Positions 14,426 through 27,400 of a stretch of 64,000 nt of DNA are shown here, one piece after another (positions within the stretch are counted from its first letter, which is position 1; the number at the start of each line of letters is the position of its first letter). The DNA lies in the NCBI GenBank assembly GCA_003993805.1, contig RSEF01000020.1, forward strand, positions 12,643,655-12,707,654, written 5' to 3'. A model generated the notes under the pieces. That model was not told where the DNA came from, searched no databases, and was given only the letters and a program-made list of their open reading frames with translations. The translations under genes were made by a program, and so were the position numbers. This DNA comes from Himantopus leucocephalus (taxonomy: Eukaryota; Chordata; Aves; Charadriiformes; Recurvirostridae).

Positions 14426-17400
14426 ACGACAACACAGAAGGATCGAACCAATGCCTTCTACCACCTGATGCACGGTTAGGAGAAGACAGAGCCAGACAAG
14501 AAGTGAAAAGAAAAAAGGCAACAAAAGCACAAGTTGCACCACGAAAAAGTCCAATTATAAGTAAGGAACAAATTCTTCACAGTAAGAAGGGTCAAACACT
14601 GCAACTGGTAACCAGGTTTTGTAATGTCTCCGCCTTTGGAAATACTCAGCTTAATTACATTTCACAACTGCATTGCACCTATCAGCTGAACAATTTACAT
14701 TTGCTGTGACCCTCAGAACCTGCACAATCTAAAAAGGTGTTTTTAAACCATACATTGGGTACTAAAAGTGTTTACTATTCTTCCAGGAGCTAAAATGGCA
14801 TCTTCATTTAGATGTCAAAGTATAAGTTAGAATTTGTAATGAGCCATTTCCATTTAACTGTCACAATCACTTTTCAAATTCACAATGAAAAAATACAAAG
14901 TGACCATACCAGACTATTTCTCTACGGGTCTGACCTCACTGCATTTAATACCCAGCACTGAAAGGGCTGAAGTAGTAAAACACAATGCTAAGTTTTTATT
15001 CATCTTATCTTCTATTTGAGATTGTACGCTTTGCAAAGTAGGCTGTTACTGCTGTAATAAGCAAAATAATAATAATAATAATTAAAAAAATCAGGTGATA
15101 CTTAAAGTATCCAAGAATTCAATAGATAATTTATTATCTGATTAAAGTTTCTTTATCATTCAACATGGACTCATAACATCTGACATTAACTCATCCCACA
15201 GAAGATAATTTGAATTTCTGTATTTTATTCCTTCCTTAATACTAGCATGTCTATTACATTCCAAACTGTGAATAGTTCTACCACTTCTCAAACTCATGTT
15301 AACTGCTTCTGCCATAGCCACAGTACTTCCAGACCTACAAAAAGAACTTGAGCTGAACTTTACTGAACTTTACACTTAGGAGGAATTGCACTTTTGTATC
15401 AGTTCACTGGCATAAGGATCCTGAGAAAAACTGACTTTTTTTTTTCTTTAAACACTGTACCTAATTAGATCTTCGAAGTCACTATTCCTCCTTGCTGCAA
15501 CAATTGTCCTGCCAGAAACAAATGTCTAAAGTCATGCTACGTGTATTATTACAGTACATAATGGAAAGACAGGAAACAGTGAAGTTAAGGTATTCATTTC
15601 CAAAACTCTGAAATGGCTTTTGGTTTGATTTTGTTTGGGCCTGACAGCTTAGTGGAAGAGAAGAAAATTATCAAGGAGGATGAGGCTGGTTCTACAAATT
15701 GAGTCTTTAAGGGAAGCAATGCTTTACAGATAACTTTTGAGATTGTAATAGTTCAGAGAGCGCCTTTAATTTAGGAAGACTACTGAGTTTTCTAAAACCT
15801 ACACAAGCAAACCCAGAAAAGGATACCATAGCTACATACCAGCAGTACAAATTAATTATAGTCAGAAGGTATGGCAAAAAGATGGGTGAGGAGGTCCAAA
15901 CTAGCCCATTTAAGATGAACACCACAGCTGAGTGCTGGGGTCCAGCACCAGATGTTAAACATTCCCTCAACCCCAAGCAAAAGTTATTTAGCCTGCTTGT
16001 AATAAGCTTACAAATTAGTTTAAAACTAGTTACCTATATTTACTTGAGCTGATTTATGCATAATTAGGTCTTAATAAGTTCTTCAAACACAACAATCCAT
16101 TACAAAAATGTTACATAAATTGGCAGTCTCAAAACAAGAAAGATATAATGTTGAAACAACCACATGGGATGATCCTCAGAGAAAGAAGTATTAAACTAAT
16201 GGCAAACTAGTGGGCTCAATGGGTTTTGTATAGAAATTAATACACATAGCAGCAAAACAGAAGTATGAAAAGTCATGGAATGCTAAGCCACAACAGTCCA
16301 ATGCAGCCTTACATGCACCTGTGCTATACGCTACGGACAAGGTAGCTTCTTGAAAGAAAAGGATGCTTAAGAGCACAAGGACACTAATGCAAAAGTCCAT
16401 TCTAATTGATGCCTCAATATCTACACAGGACAAGTTCTGTCACTAGCTAAAATCCATCTGGAGAGCAGTAAAACTGCTTGTCCTGTCTCAAACCTGCAGC
16501 GTTTGGCTCCACAGCACGAGGTAGTCATCAGTGCCACAAAGCATTAGGGTGTAAAATAACCAGTATGTTAATCTCACGCTATTTTCTCCTTGACTTATTT
16601 CTCAGCTCTGTTAAAGCTCTTAGGGTGTTAAAGCTCTGTTAAAGATCTCAGGGTGACATTTGGGGGACATGTCAAGTTAGTTCACTTCATCTTTACCATA
16701 GGCTCCAAAGCACATTTCTCCAAGCAGGGCCAGTCAAAATAATTCCCCCTTTAAAATAAAAGCATTTTTAATCGGTATGAGATCAAACATACAAATAAGG
16801 TAAAGGAAAGTTAATCGCATGTGATATCAAAGGTTGCCTCTCAGTTCTGCACTCAGGGGAAAAAAGTGGTCACTGCGATTGTACTTTATTTTGTTTTCCA
16901 TGAAAAAAGTATGCGTTACAATTGTTTTTAAAATGTGCTATGGCACATAGAGCTGATTCTATCCCAAACAGGTACTACTTCATTTTTCAAGGGAGTCCCA
17001 AAACAGGAGAGAATTGAGGTCTGTCCTAAACAGGGCACTGCACATTTCTGGAACCAGAGTCTGTGATTTAAAAAATGCGTGTTCTGCCCTGATTGTTGCT
17101 ACTCTGGAAAAGAGGGTGGGCGGTGATAAAACTCCTACTTTCCCCCTCACCTACAAAGTAAACTTCTGCCTGCAAAGGACAGATTTTGAGAATGCAGCGT
17201 CTGCAATCCTGATAATTTTAAGGAAAAAGTAAAACTTCTATGGAGTTCATTAGAACTACAATATCACAATACTTTCTGTGAAAAATGAACAGCCTGGCGC
17301 TATAATTACTCTGCACTCTAAAGTGCTTAAAGTTTCTCAGCAATTACTTATAGTACATTTCTAAATCTCCTCTTAGCTCTTTCCACAAGAACAATGGACA

Positions 17401-20400
17401 AAATAAAGCCTTGTTTTGATTTTTCAATAAGCTTGTTCCCAGTAAGTAAAGACAGCCCTACTGCAAAATCTATCATGGTTCAGGCAACCTCCTTATAGGA
17501 CAAGTGTTAGTTGCTACTACCCATCTCCAAAGAAAAGTGATTTATTTGTTTTAGCCTGAGACTGTGCCACAAAATCCATTAGCACCCCAGGGAGCGGGAG
17601 CCAAAATTTTGGCCTCCCCACCACCACTAAATGCCCAAATCACAGGCTACACAGTCAAGCTCTCACTGTTATTTCAAGGCTTTTGCGACCGCTTTGCTGT
17701 GGCGAGGCAGCGCTTCAACAGGCAGGACGGGGTGCCCCACCATGCTGGGTCCACTCTCTCAAGCTGCAGGAAACATGGGCTTAACTTCCACATTGAGTGA
17801 AATAGTTGGTCTTAAAGGTCCGTAAGTGTCCCTTGTGATACATATGTTCAGGCTATATAACTGTCTGCCTCATTTAGAGTTCGTTCAGGCACAGGACAGA
17901 CTGACTGGGCTTCCCAAGTAAATATCTTGATGCACAAGAACTGTAAGAGTCATTGGTTCGCTTAGAGAGCCACTCAAAAACTTTTTAATTAAGACTGCAA
18001 TCTTCTGTGCAGTACAAGGCCAGTCCTAAGATTTATAATCTCTTGTCATGTTGCTCAAAGTCACCATCTCATTTTTATCTCTATTGCTGTTATCTATCTT
18101 TGCCTACAAATGGAAGGTTAAAGTTTGAGGCATATTTCTGGGCACTTGTCAAAATTCATTTTATGGAAAAATGAAGCATTTGCAGGGTTTCTTCTCTAGT
18201 AACACCACTGCACTAAACAGAACTGAGTAAATCATGTGGTTATTTCCTATTCACATTCCCAGGAGCCAACACCACAAAAGCAATAAGAGACAAGTGTAAA
18301 AATCAAAACTTCCAGCCAACATTCCACTTCCACATCCCAAAATGTGCAAGATCTTTAAGTCCCAGAGCAATGAGGGAGAGGAAATATTCTTCAATATGGT
18401 TTAATTCTGAGAACTTAATTCAGCAGCATCTGAATACCAAACCACATCCTCAGATGCAGGCATACAGGCCCAACAATACTTTGTACGCTCCACGGCTGGA
18501 TGCTCAGCAAGTTCCAAATTAAACCTTGAATTTATCTTGGAAGGAATTAGGATATAAATGTTGAAATAAAGGAGGCCCCAAGACCACACCCAGCTGTTGC
18601 ATGTATGTGTAGCGCAATTACTATGATTCTGTGCATCAAGTGTACGTAGCTAAATAATTTGCAAAGTGAAGTGCCTGCAAGTAAGAAAGCGCCTTAAATA
18701 GTCTCTATTGTCAAGTGAATTTTAATTTTACCACTGTAGGCACAGCTCCCCACACTACAGCATTTATTCAGTGCAAGATTTCTGTGATGCTGAATACTGA
18801 CAAAAACTCTCAGGCAATCATTTCCTGGTAAGAGTTGTTTCTTTGTTGTTTGAGGTTTTTTTAGTTAATTTACCCCATGGCCAATGGTCTCTTCAATCAT
18901 TCAAAGGTTTTAGTATTGTCAACCTTTTATTTTCCTCTCCAAAACTTTTCCAAAAAAGGTTTGGTTTGGGTTTTGGGAGGTTTGTTTTGTTGCTTTTTAA
19001 AAAACAGCACAGTTCAATAACTCTTCGTAGTAGAACATTGGAGTTTGAGATAATGTATCTCATATCAAACCAATAATGTCAATGCCAACTGTCCATTCCA
19101 AAGTCCTAAATCCCAAAATTCCACAGAAGGTCAAACGTTTTCCAGCTACAGCTGTCCATACTTTATCATCACAAACCACTTCAGATGTTGACTCAGACTC
19201 TGACTGGTCCTGGGAGAACAGTCATTTCTCTTTTGTAACACCAAGAAAAATAGATTTTTGAGTGACAAGCCCATTTTGAAAGTCCACATATGTTAAACTC
19301 CAATTCATACTCAATTAATGAGTTTGCTTTTTCACCACTTTGATCTATGCCAAAACCCCAGTGCCTTGGCTTAAGAAGCACTAGCGTGCTTTTTTTTGTA
19401 TTCCAGTCTGTTGGTAATGCATCTGACATCATTTCTCCTGGCACATCTTTACATGCATTACTGATCTTATATGAAAATCACTTCTTCCTCCAAAAATGAA
19501 AAAAAAAACCTGCACACAGAATATACATAAAAGTTGAAAGCTCAGAGAAAATTTTTAATCACCTCCAATCCTATAGTTCAATTAAATCTCTCTCTGAACA
19601 ACATAATTAGCTACATATTCAATCTTGCTCCCCCCTCTAGGGATTCTCACTAGTCTTTACTAGAAGTTTAGAACACCCAAAATTTCCAAAGTCTTACTAT
19701 TTCGCTTTTGGGCAGCTACACACTTCAAAGCCAGATGAACCCGTACCTGGGGCTTAGCACAGTCCAGTTGCCAAGGCTGAGGGTCTCAGAAGCAGCTATA
19801 ACTGGGGAGGGGGCAAAAAGCTTAGACTGCTTCAGGAGGAGAGTTTAAAAACCCACTCCAACCACTCTGGGAGAAGCTATGAAGCTGCGGGATCAACAGT
19901 ACCAGACTGACTTTGTTTAAACCAGATTGTGGGTGGTGGAACACGTGGTCTCTATTTGGCTCCTACGTCCCTTCTCAGGCAGGAGAGATGCTGTTCTGAC
20001 AGACCACAGATCCTACCCCCTGCAGCACACGGGAAGCTCGTAGTTCAACCACCCTGCAATGAAACTGCAATGTTTCTGCTATTTTTGCCACTTCTGTTAC
20101 ACTAGGAAAAGTAATATTTCACTCAGATAATATACTGGACAACAAGAAAAAAAAGTCAACAGAGAGGTACTTTGTGAAATCCAGGCAAGCACAACAGGAA
20201 CTAGGAATGCTCAGCACACTGCAGTATATACCACTTCATTTTTATTGTATAAAATGAACCCAGAAACACTACACTCATTTGGGTTTGAAAGAGGCTTAGT
20301 GGGATATCTAGACCAGATAGCTGATTGAGCAAAAAATTTCAAATACTCTTCCAGGATCATATTTCAACTTTCTTTTGATGCTAAGGCTTCACATCAAATT

Positions 20401-21500
20401 AAACAGTGTCCATCCTGCTTTTTCTCCGAGCAAACACTCTCACCACAGCCCTCCTTGCCTGTGATTATCAACCCTCTTCCTTATCCTGACCTCTGTGAAA
20501 TATTCTCTCTTAAATACAATCATTCCACTACTTACCCAGCTCAAAGACATGCCCTCCACAATCCCCTACTCAGTGTAAAACCATTTGTTTGAAGGCTGGA
20601 GGGAAAGGGGAAAGTAGATGGTTTCAGAGACAAAGGTGATATTTTTTTATACAGCCAAGGAAATTGATCCTCTAGGAGGGTCAGGATTGCAGTGTAGTAA
20701 GTTGCTGTGGGAAGAATTAGACGCGCTCAGCACATAATGTAAAATGGATGATTCAATAAGTGTGTATTACTATATCATACATCTGCCATACTTCAATAAA
20801 AAGGAGATGATGTCTCCTTGAAATGCATGAAGTCAAGATTTCCATAAAGAAATTAAGTACTTTGAAAAACTTGGTATTCCATTTGTGCAATTTAAAAAGT
20901 AGCTATAAAAAATGTATTCATTCAAACACAGCTAATTCTGAAAAAGGATTGTCCCCTTTTTATGCAGAGATATAGTATGAAGAGTGTACACGAACGCTAC
21001 AGTATATTCTCCCAGACTGTCTGTGTTCTGAAATGATCCTGTAGCAATACCAGTCAGGAACAGCTGCTGCATTCTCACCCTTAAGGTGGGTGGATTTTAG
21101 CGCACAATAGCAACATCTCCAAGTGAGCGTATATGTATATGTTCCATCTGGTAAATGCAGCAGAAACGAGATACTATAAAATGAAAAGTCTTTCGACTAT
21201 GCCCTGCCCCAGGATGAGCAAGAAAATAAGAGCGTACTTCAAACCTATTATTTTCCTCACTTTTGTCTTGACTTCTAACATATTGTAACATTGTCAGCTT
21301 TTTAATAAGAGCTCCAACTCATCTGAACTTCTCTTCCCCCAGAAGAAATAGCTCATGACCATCTTTTAAAGACACTGTAAAACTAGCATTTTCCTTGTAA
21401 AAAAAAAAAAATCTGCAACTAAGTGGACAAGAAGGAAGTGTTAAAATAAAAGCTTTTTTATATATATTTTTTCATCCAACTCTATCAACTTTCTTCCCCG
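14426..21500. other. Unique AT-rich non-coding DNA, no gene recognised
   Basis: No exon, RNA gene or recognisable transposon copy was found on either strand. The interval contains a short AAT repeat near 15068-15082 and an imperfect 28-base tandem duplication at 16604-16656 (listed separately). The open frames are under 95 codons and unremarkable. Confidence 0.6.
16604..16656. repeat. Imperfect two-copy tandem duplication, unit about 28 bases
   Basis: The word AGCTCTGTTAAAG begins at 16604 and again at 16632. Each copy is followed by a similar CTCTTAGGGTG / ATCTCAGGGTG stretch. The two units differ at a few positions, so the duplication is not brand new. Replication slippage is the simplest origin. 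Confidence 0.8.
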
Positions 21501-21562
21501 GTTTTTTTTTTTNATTTACAACCAGAAAAGAGGAATTTTTTTTTTTTTTTTTTGGGGGGGGG
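21501..21562. repeat. Homopolymer patch with a single N
   Basis: An 11-base T run (21502-21512) ends in one undetermined base at 21513. It is followed 22 bases later by an 18-base T run (21536-21553) running directly into a 9-base G run (21554-21562). This is low-complexity sequence just upstream of the gapped CR1. Base calls and run lengths here are unreliable. Confidence 0.85.
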
Positions 21563-21619
21563 TAACTTTTAAGTTCAGTATTGGCATGGGTTTACTGGTC
21601 CAAGGATTAGAAGTCCTCA

Positions 21620-21836
21620 ATACCAGAAGGACAAGGACGCGTTGGAGCAGGTCCAGAGGAGGGCCATGAAGATGATCAGAGAGNNNNNNNNNNNNNNNNN
21701 NNNNNNNNNNNNNNNNNNNNNNNNNNNNNNNNNNNNNNNNNNNNNNNNNNNNNNNNNNNNNNNNNNNNNNNNNNNNNNNNNNNGGGGTTGGAACGAGATG
21801 ATCTTTAAGGTCCCTTCCAACCCAAAGCAGTCTATG
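21620..21836 (+). mobile_element. CR1 LINE, 3' part, interrupted by an assembly gap
   Basis: The left side (about 21620-21683) carries the CR1 block with GGAGCAGGTCCAGAGGAGGG and then CCATGAAGATGATCAGAG. The right side (21784-21836) carries the CR1 3' end: GGTTGGAACGAGATGATCTT, then AAGGTCCCTTCCAACCC and a short ATGAT-type end. In CR1 the sequence between these blocks is roughly 400 bases, so either the gap hides that much element or the copy is internally deleted. The heptamer AAGTCCT occurs just outside both ends (21611-21617 and 21839-21845). This could be a short target duplication, although CR1 usually makes none or very short ones. Confidence 0.88.
21684..21783. other. Assembly gap of exactly 100 N
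   Basis: The 100-base length is the usual placeholder for a gap of unknown size. It lies wholly inside a CR1 copy, which suggests assembly broke on repetitive sequence. Open frames translated across it have no meaning. Confidence 0.98.
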
Positions 21837-22839
21837 ATAAGTCCTGAACTTGAACCAAAAATGATCTTCACTTTTACGGAGTATCATTACATCAAGCAAG
21901 AAGCAAGAAATAAATTGTGTGACAATTTTAAAGGTGTTAATTTTTGGTTACCACAATATCATAGTAAATAAAGCCCTACATCCAGCAAGCATACCTCTTT
22001 CCACGTTTTTTATTGTAAATTGCCATGTTTCTGTCATATTTATTTCCCTTTGTTCTGTGTCTGTTATCTTTTATACACAAGACACAAACACTTGATCAAT
22101 TTTTAAAAAGCCTCCAAAATTCCTACAGGATGTGACTCATGTGGAAACACTTACTTATCTATTTCCAAGCCTTACTGAGTGTTCACTCTCTAGAACTGAT
22201 AATTTTAGCATTTAGAAAAGTGTTTATCCATTCCATACCTCTTATCATGTTTTTCCCCCATATGGAAACAAGCAATAAAATTGACTGTCATACATGTTTA
22301 GATTCATTTTATTCTTGCTATGGAAGCAATTTTAGCATTTATCTCTATTAATAATTGTAATTCTTTTACACCCAACTCCGGAACATCCAGGGTGAAGCTC
22401 TACCAAAAAGTTCAGCTAAAACAAAAATACTAAATCTAATGTTGGAATGTCAAAACCCTAATGTTAATAGTGACCTTTTGAAACAGGTGCATAAATCACT
22501 TATTCTATATAAGGCTATACAAACACAGTTATTTAGCCCATTGATTTTCCACTAGATCACACAGATATCTGACGGTCTTCACAACAACACAGAAAATTAT
22601 ACAGAATCAAAAGCCCAGCTACATCTTTGTTAATGCTGCCTTTTACCTGTAAGCTAAACACACGGCAAATTACTGTAAATATAGCTCCAGAGTGCAATAT
22701 GTTATATATTAATTAACAGCTGGCAATTTTTGTAGCATTTAGTCTATTTTCAGTGAGTTTCCACAGAGGTTTCACTAAAGCATGGGATAAGCTGACTGAC
22801 AAGTTTTTTACTCTGGTTTTGTTGTCCGAGGACTGTGCC

Positions 22840-23990
22840 CAGGCATCTCCATACAACGCCGCGTACGAATACGAAACGCTGCTCGCAAATGAGCTCAGAA
22901 CAACATCCCGGTATCACGGCAGCTCCAGGCTGTGCTAACGCTGCTTGACCAGTACGAGTCATAGGGAGAAATGCACCCCTGCTAAATGTCAAACAGATTC
23001 ATCATTTCAGCAGATCTCCTGGGCTGTGAGGGGAGCAGGGGGGGAAGCAGAGTAGTGGAAAGTAGAAACATCATTTGGAGAGGCAGGAAGAGTTGTATGG
23101 AAGTGCTGAGTAGACTCATTCTGCCACAACATTTTGCAGGCAATAAGGTGAGCAAGCACTTTTCTAATTGAAGAATATAAGGCCTTATTCTGCTCTCTCT
23201 GAGGTCAGATTTGCTGATGAATTCAGTGTCAGTAGGATCCAGCTTACAATAAAAATCAACAGCTACAGAAAGAGGGGGAAAAATGGAGAGAAATTAAAGA
23301 CTAACTCCCAGCCGGTAACGCAGAGCAGACTCAGAGTACGGCCCCCGTGCACGGTGCAGAGCAGGGAATGTGTAACAGTACCCGGGGTACAGAGTGACAT
23401 AAAACAGCACCGCCATTCTGACAGCAGTTAGTATCGGCAGAACTGCTTCTTGTTAAAGGCGTTCACGTTCTTTAAGCTTTATGTGGAAACTGCATTACGT
23501 CTACCTCCATGTTTATCTCTCTCAGCAGCACGCACAGGCCTCGCTCAGGCCCGGCTGTGCGTTCCTTTGTGCGCAGCTCCAACAAATCTGTCTCGCTGCC
23601 TTTGTAATCCAACAGGAAAATACCGATTCTAAGAGACCATTACAGCAGTGAACACGTTGGTGCAGAGAGTACCCTTTTCCATAAGGTTACACGTTTTATC
23701 TGCAGAGCAGCAGCCCTCAACCCTGCAACCACAAACATTTACATATGGCAGTCCAGGAACTGCCCTGGTTTCAATGTTGGTAAATTTTTTTTGTTTTGTT
23801 TTGGTTGGGGGTTTGCTTTTTGTCTGGATCAGCACCCCGGGCAGGCTCAGCGTGTCCCTGCCCGGAGCCAGCTGCCTCCAGTGCAGGGGCAGGGACGAGC
23901 CGGCGTCTCCCTCGCCCCGCACCGACTCCATAGCCACCTCGCTACCAACTGCCGCCCGCTGGCCGGGTTTTCTGCCGAACACCAAATTCA
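22840..23990. other. GC- and CpG-richer patch
   Basis: CpG sites cluster at about 22857-22920, 23515-23600 and 23835-23975, in contrast to the CpG-poor, AT-rich DNA on both sides. Frames of 116 codons on + and 120 codons on - overlap at 23629-23998. This fits relaxed stop-codon frequency in GC-rich DNA rather than a gene. The patch is not dense enough throughout to call a classical CpG island. It could be a weak promoter or enhancer for an unannotated transcript, or a local GC fluctuation. Confidence 0.35.
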
Positions 23991-26900
23991 CATGCTAATC
24001 AATTCAAATTCTGTTGGGGATATACTACCGTTATAATTCAATACATACCGATGAAGTGCTCTGCACTTAGAAAAAAAAATAAATTCAAAATGACCAAATA
24101 TATTTTTAAATTGTATTCTCGTGAAAGGAAAATTATGCAAGAGGTAAGACTGCCCTGCAGAAGTTTTGCTATACATGCTAGCATTTAGTAGAACATGTAT
24201 GCATTTCAAAAGAGCTTTTCTTTTTTACCGTTAATTCTGATGCAGGTTCTAAAAATTTTATAGTAAAATTCAATAAAGCATCTTCCATTGTATTCTGCAG
24301 AAGAAAAGGACTTTCCAATCAAAGATATTTTCATTCCATCATTTCTATCATCAGCACACTTCAAAATGCCAAACATTATTACTGTTAAGAAACGTTTATA
24401 CATTGCTCTAATGTAAATACACAGTGCCCTTTGGGGGGGGGAATCTTACTGCCCTTAAAAAAGTTTGCTTTTATTATCCAAATCAGTTATGATAACCAAC
24501 ATTAAAAAACATATACTTAGAGATCCTCTACAGGTGAGATGCAGGAGTAAAATAAATCAATTTTGAAAGTATGTTTGTAGAAAACAGTTTATTTTCAAAC
24601 ACAATCTCTTTCTAATCATCAGGAGGAGCTTGCATCCCCCACAGCGTCGCACTGCAACAGACATTAAAGAAGTTTCTACCTTGCAGAAGTTAACTTATTG
24701 ACAGTGCACATGAACAAACTCTCTGTTCCCTGTATGCTGCTGGAGAAAAAATCAATCCTACGTGGGTATTATTTTATAGCTCAATTATCTCATGTAATTA
24801 AAAGTAATAGTTTTAAAGTGGACAGATCCTTTGGTTCCTATAAAAACCCTGCAAGGCCACAAAAGGGCATGCATGAGAGATGCCAAGTCTCTTATAAAAC
24901 ATTTCAAAGAAAAATGTATGTAATCCTTCCCAGTGTAGCTATAGATGGGGTGAGTGTCAGACACTGACCTCAGATACCCATTGTGGCAAATAAACCAAGT
25001 GTTTGACAGGCATCCCGTGGAATATCCACTGCTTTACTCCTTTCCTCCAAATCCCCACTCAGATACAGGGTTTTAGTGCTGACAGCTTCCACTTTCCACT
25101 CAGTACCAAACCAGACTAAAGATTGAGATATTGAAGTGTTAATCAATCCTTTTTCATTATTAATTCATTTATTTATACATATTGTAGAGAATTTTTATTT
25201 TAAATACATGAAATTTACAGTAAATTGCTGTGAATAGTTATTTACTCAAGTCTTCCTAGGTAGCAGTAAAGGAGATAATTGTATTTTTACAATATCTGTT
25301 TACAGATATCTATTAAAACAGGCATTGACAATTTCTGTTCATTCCTCCACTTCCCAAAAATGAAGTTGTGCTTAAACACACCTGGTGAACCTGCTATTAT
25401 CAAATAATGAGAGTATCAACATAGTGTAACAGTGTAGTAAAACAAAACCACAAATCTATATTTAAGCAGCAGGAATCTTAAACTTGCATTTACTACTTGA
25501 CCTACGATGCTGAGCGGTTATTAGCTGTGAAAGCTGAAAGAAACAGATTGATACTTCATCATCAAAGATGTGAATAAGAACTTTGTAATCCTAATGCATT
25601 TTTCTTCTAGCTTGAAAAGAAAATTAACCAAGTGTATGTTCATATAAATTATAGTAATCAGTATTTAAAGAATATTAAAATACAAATCATTAAAGACAGT
25701 ATGTATCTTTTAAAGGCAGAGTCAGATAAAGCATGATAAACATTAATGGAACAGTCCATGCTTGAAATCAAAGCCTGAATAAATAATTTATTTTGGAATC
25801 AAAGTAGCATATGATTTTAGCCTTATGGTAAAGCAAACAAAAATATCACAATTTATTTAAACTATGTTTGTAACTATGAATTATAAAGACACACAGGGAA
25901 GTCCAACCTTTACATCTTGCTATCCTTAAAACCATTGTTATGGAATTTAGGAAAGAAGGTATGAGATACCTCTTTTCATCAACTTTCCTTGACTCCTGTT
26001 CTCTGCCAAATATTGCTCCAGCAACCCTTGAATTCAGGTGGTGTCTTCTACACATGCAGCAAATCAGAAAAGTTCATAGCTTTTCACTCAGTGATTAGCA
26101 CATTTGTTTCCACTTGACTGTTTTCTAGATTTTCTTTGATTTCTTTTGGGACGTATAAACATGACAATTTTGGAATCTCTCCACTCCCACCAAGGAGGAA
26201 TTTCATATCCTGTAGCTGCTATTTTTTCTTGTATTGAATCAATTCCTGCATATTGCAATAGTGACCATAATTTGCCCACCCAAGGATTGTACTTTTTGTA
26301 CATGATCAAGGAAATATTCCAATTGGAAACTCAGTAGACGGTAAGATAAAATAATGCTATAGCATAAAGATATCCAAGACCATCTGATAGTCTTCTGTAT
26401 TATTCAATGAAAAATAACTAAATTCAAAATTAAAAGAAAAAAACTGGGGTTCCAGTTTGAAGGGGTAGCCCTCTTTCCTTATGGAGGAGACAGAGTTGTG
26501 TAAGTAAAAGTCAACCCATATTTAGCTTGCAGACTAATTGTAACCGATCAAATTTCTACAGTTTCAATTTCATTTCCCACTTCAGGGTGGGTTTTTTCAG
26601 TGCCAGTTATAGCTATAAGCAGAGAAATGAAGCTAGCAGAGTACTCTTGAAGGACTGTTTTAAAGAACATTTCTATCAGCAAGCTTCCTTCTCAGAAAAG
26701 TGTTTGGAAATTTGGAAAAATGTTCTCCAAAGCATCAAATTCATTCCATCTAAACTTTCACTTAACTAAGCGGAATCTTTAATTAGGCCTTCTGAAAGAT
26801 TCACTGAAAAGTTAGACTTAACACATACCTGTAATGTGTATTATAAGGTACGAACACATGGACAATTATAAAATACTTGTCATACTCTAGACTTCCCTTA

Positions 26901-27184
26901 TTATTTCCCTACATAGCTGCATAAAATGGACCGATGATTAAACAGATATTTAAACTGTTGAAAAAAAAAATGCTATATCCAAGTTTTGTCTACTCAACTT
27001 TCACAAATAGTGCTTTTGAACATTTTATATAAATGTTATAAAGAGAGTTGTTAACATCATGGTTTGAGATGAATCTCATTGGAAAAGATTTCTGTTCTTG
27101 CAATGATGGAAAAAACAAAGGTCTCCTCCACCTTTTAGTTTTTTTTCAACAATATTACTGAGTAATAACAAGAGAAAGTAGCGT

Positions 27185-27400
27185 TAAGTAACAATGAGCG
27201 CTAATCAATCCCAATTTGTTCCTAACTACAATTAATTAAATTGCTGTGTGCCATATAAATGGATTTTTTTAAATTAGATGTTTCATTTATTGATTGTTTA
27301 GACACATCAATACACACTGCAAGGGATCTTTTCCCTAATAATGGAGTTAAGCAGGCAAAACATTAAGCAAGTTGCCAATTAGCTGATTAGGTGTCTGATT
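27185..27400. promoter_or_regulatory. Possible conserved non-coding element (low confidence)
   Basis: The stretch is repeat-free and dense in homeodomain-like and related words: AACAAT near 27191, CTAATCAATC near 27201, ATTAATTAAA near 27231, TTATTGATTG near 27287 and CCAATTAGCTGATTAG near 27375. The pattern resembles vertebrate developmental enhancers. There is no conservation evidence within the window, so this is inference from motif density only. Confidence 0.25.

Noticed and set aside
14290..14709. 139-codon open frame on + as a gene
   Set aside because: Its first part reads through a CR1 fragment and the rest matches nothing. It is best explained as a chance frame over a dead LINE.
17805..17830. 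Possible CR1 3' end (AGTTGGTCTTAAAGGTCC)
   Set aside because: The word resembles the CR1 tail, but nothing upstream or downstream follows the element.
21516..21971. Open frames spanning the N gap
   Set aside because: They are translations through 100 undetermined bases inside a CR1, so they carry no information.
23176..23232. Another copy of the old sauropsid repeat
   Set aside because: Only the GCCTTATTCTGCTCTCTCTG start and a TTCAGTGTCAGTAGGATCC end are suggestive. The match is too short and diverged to call.
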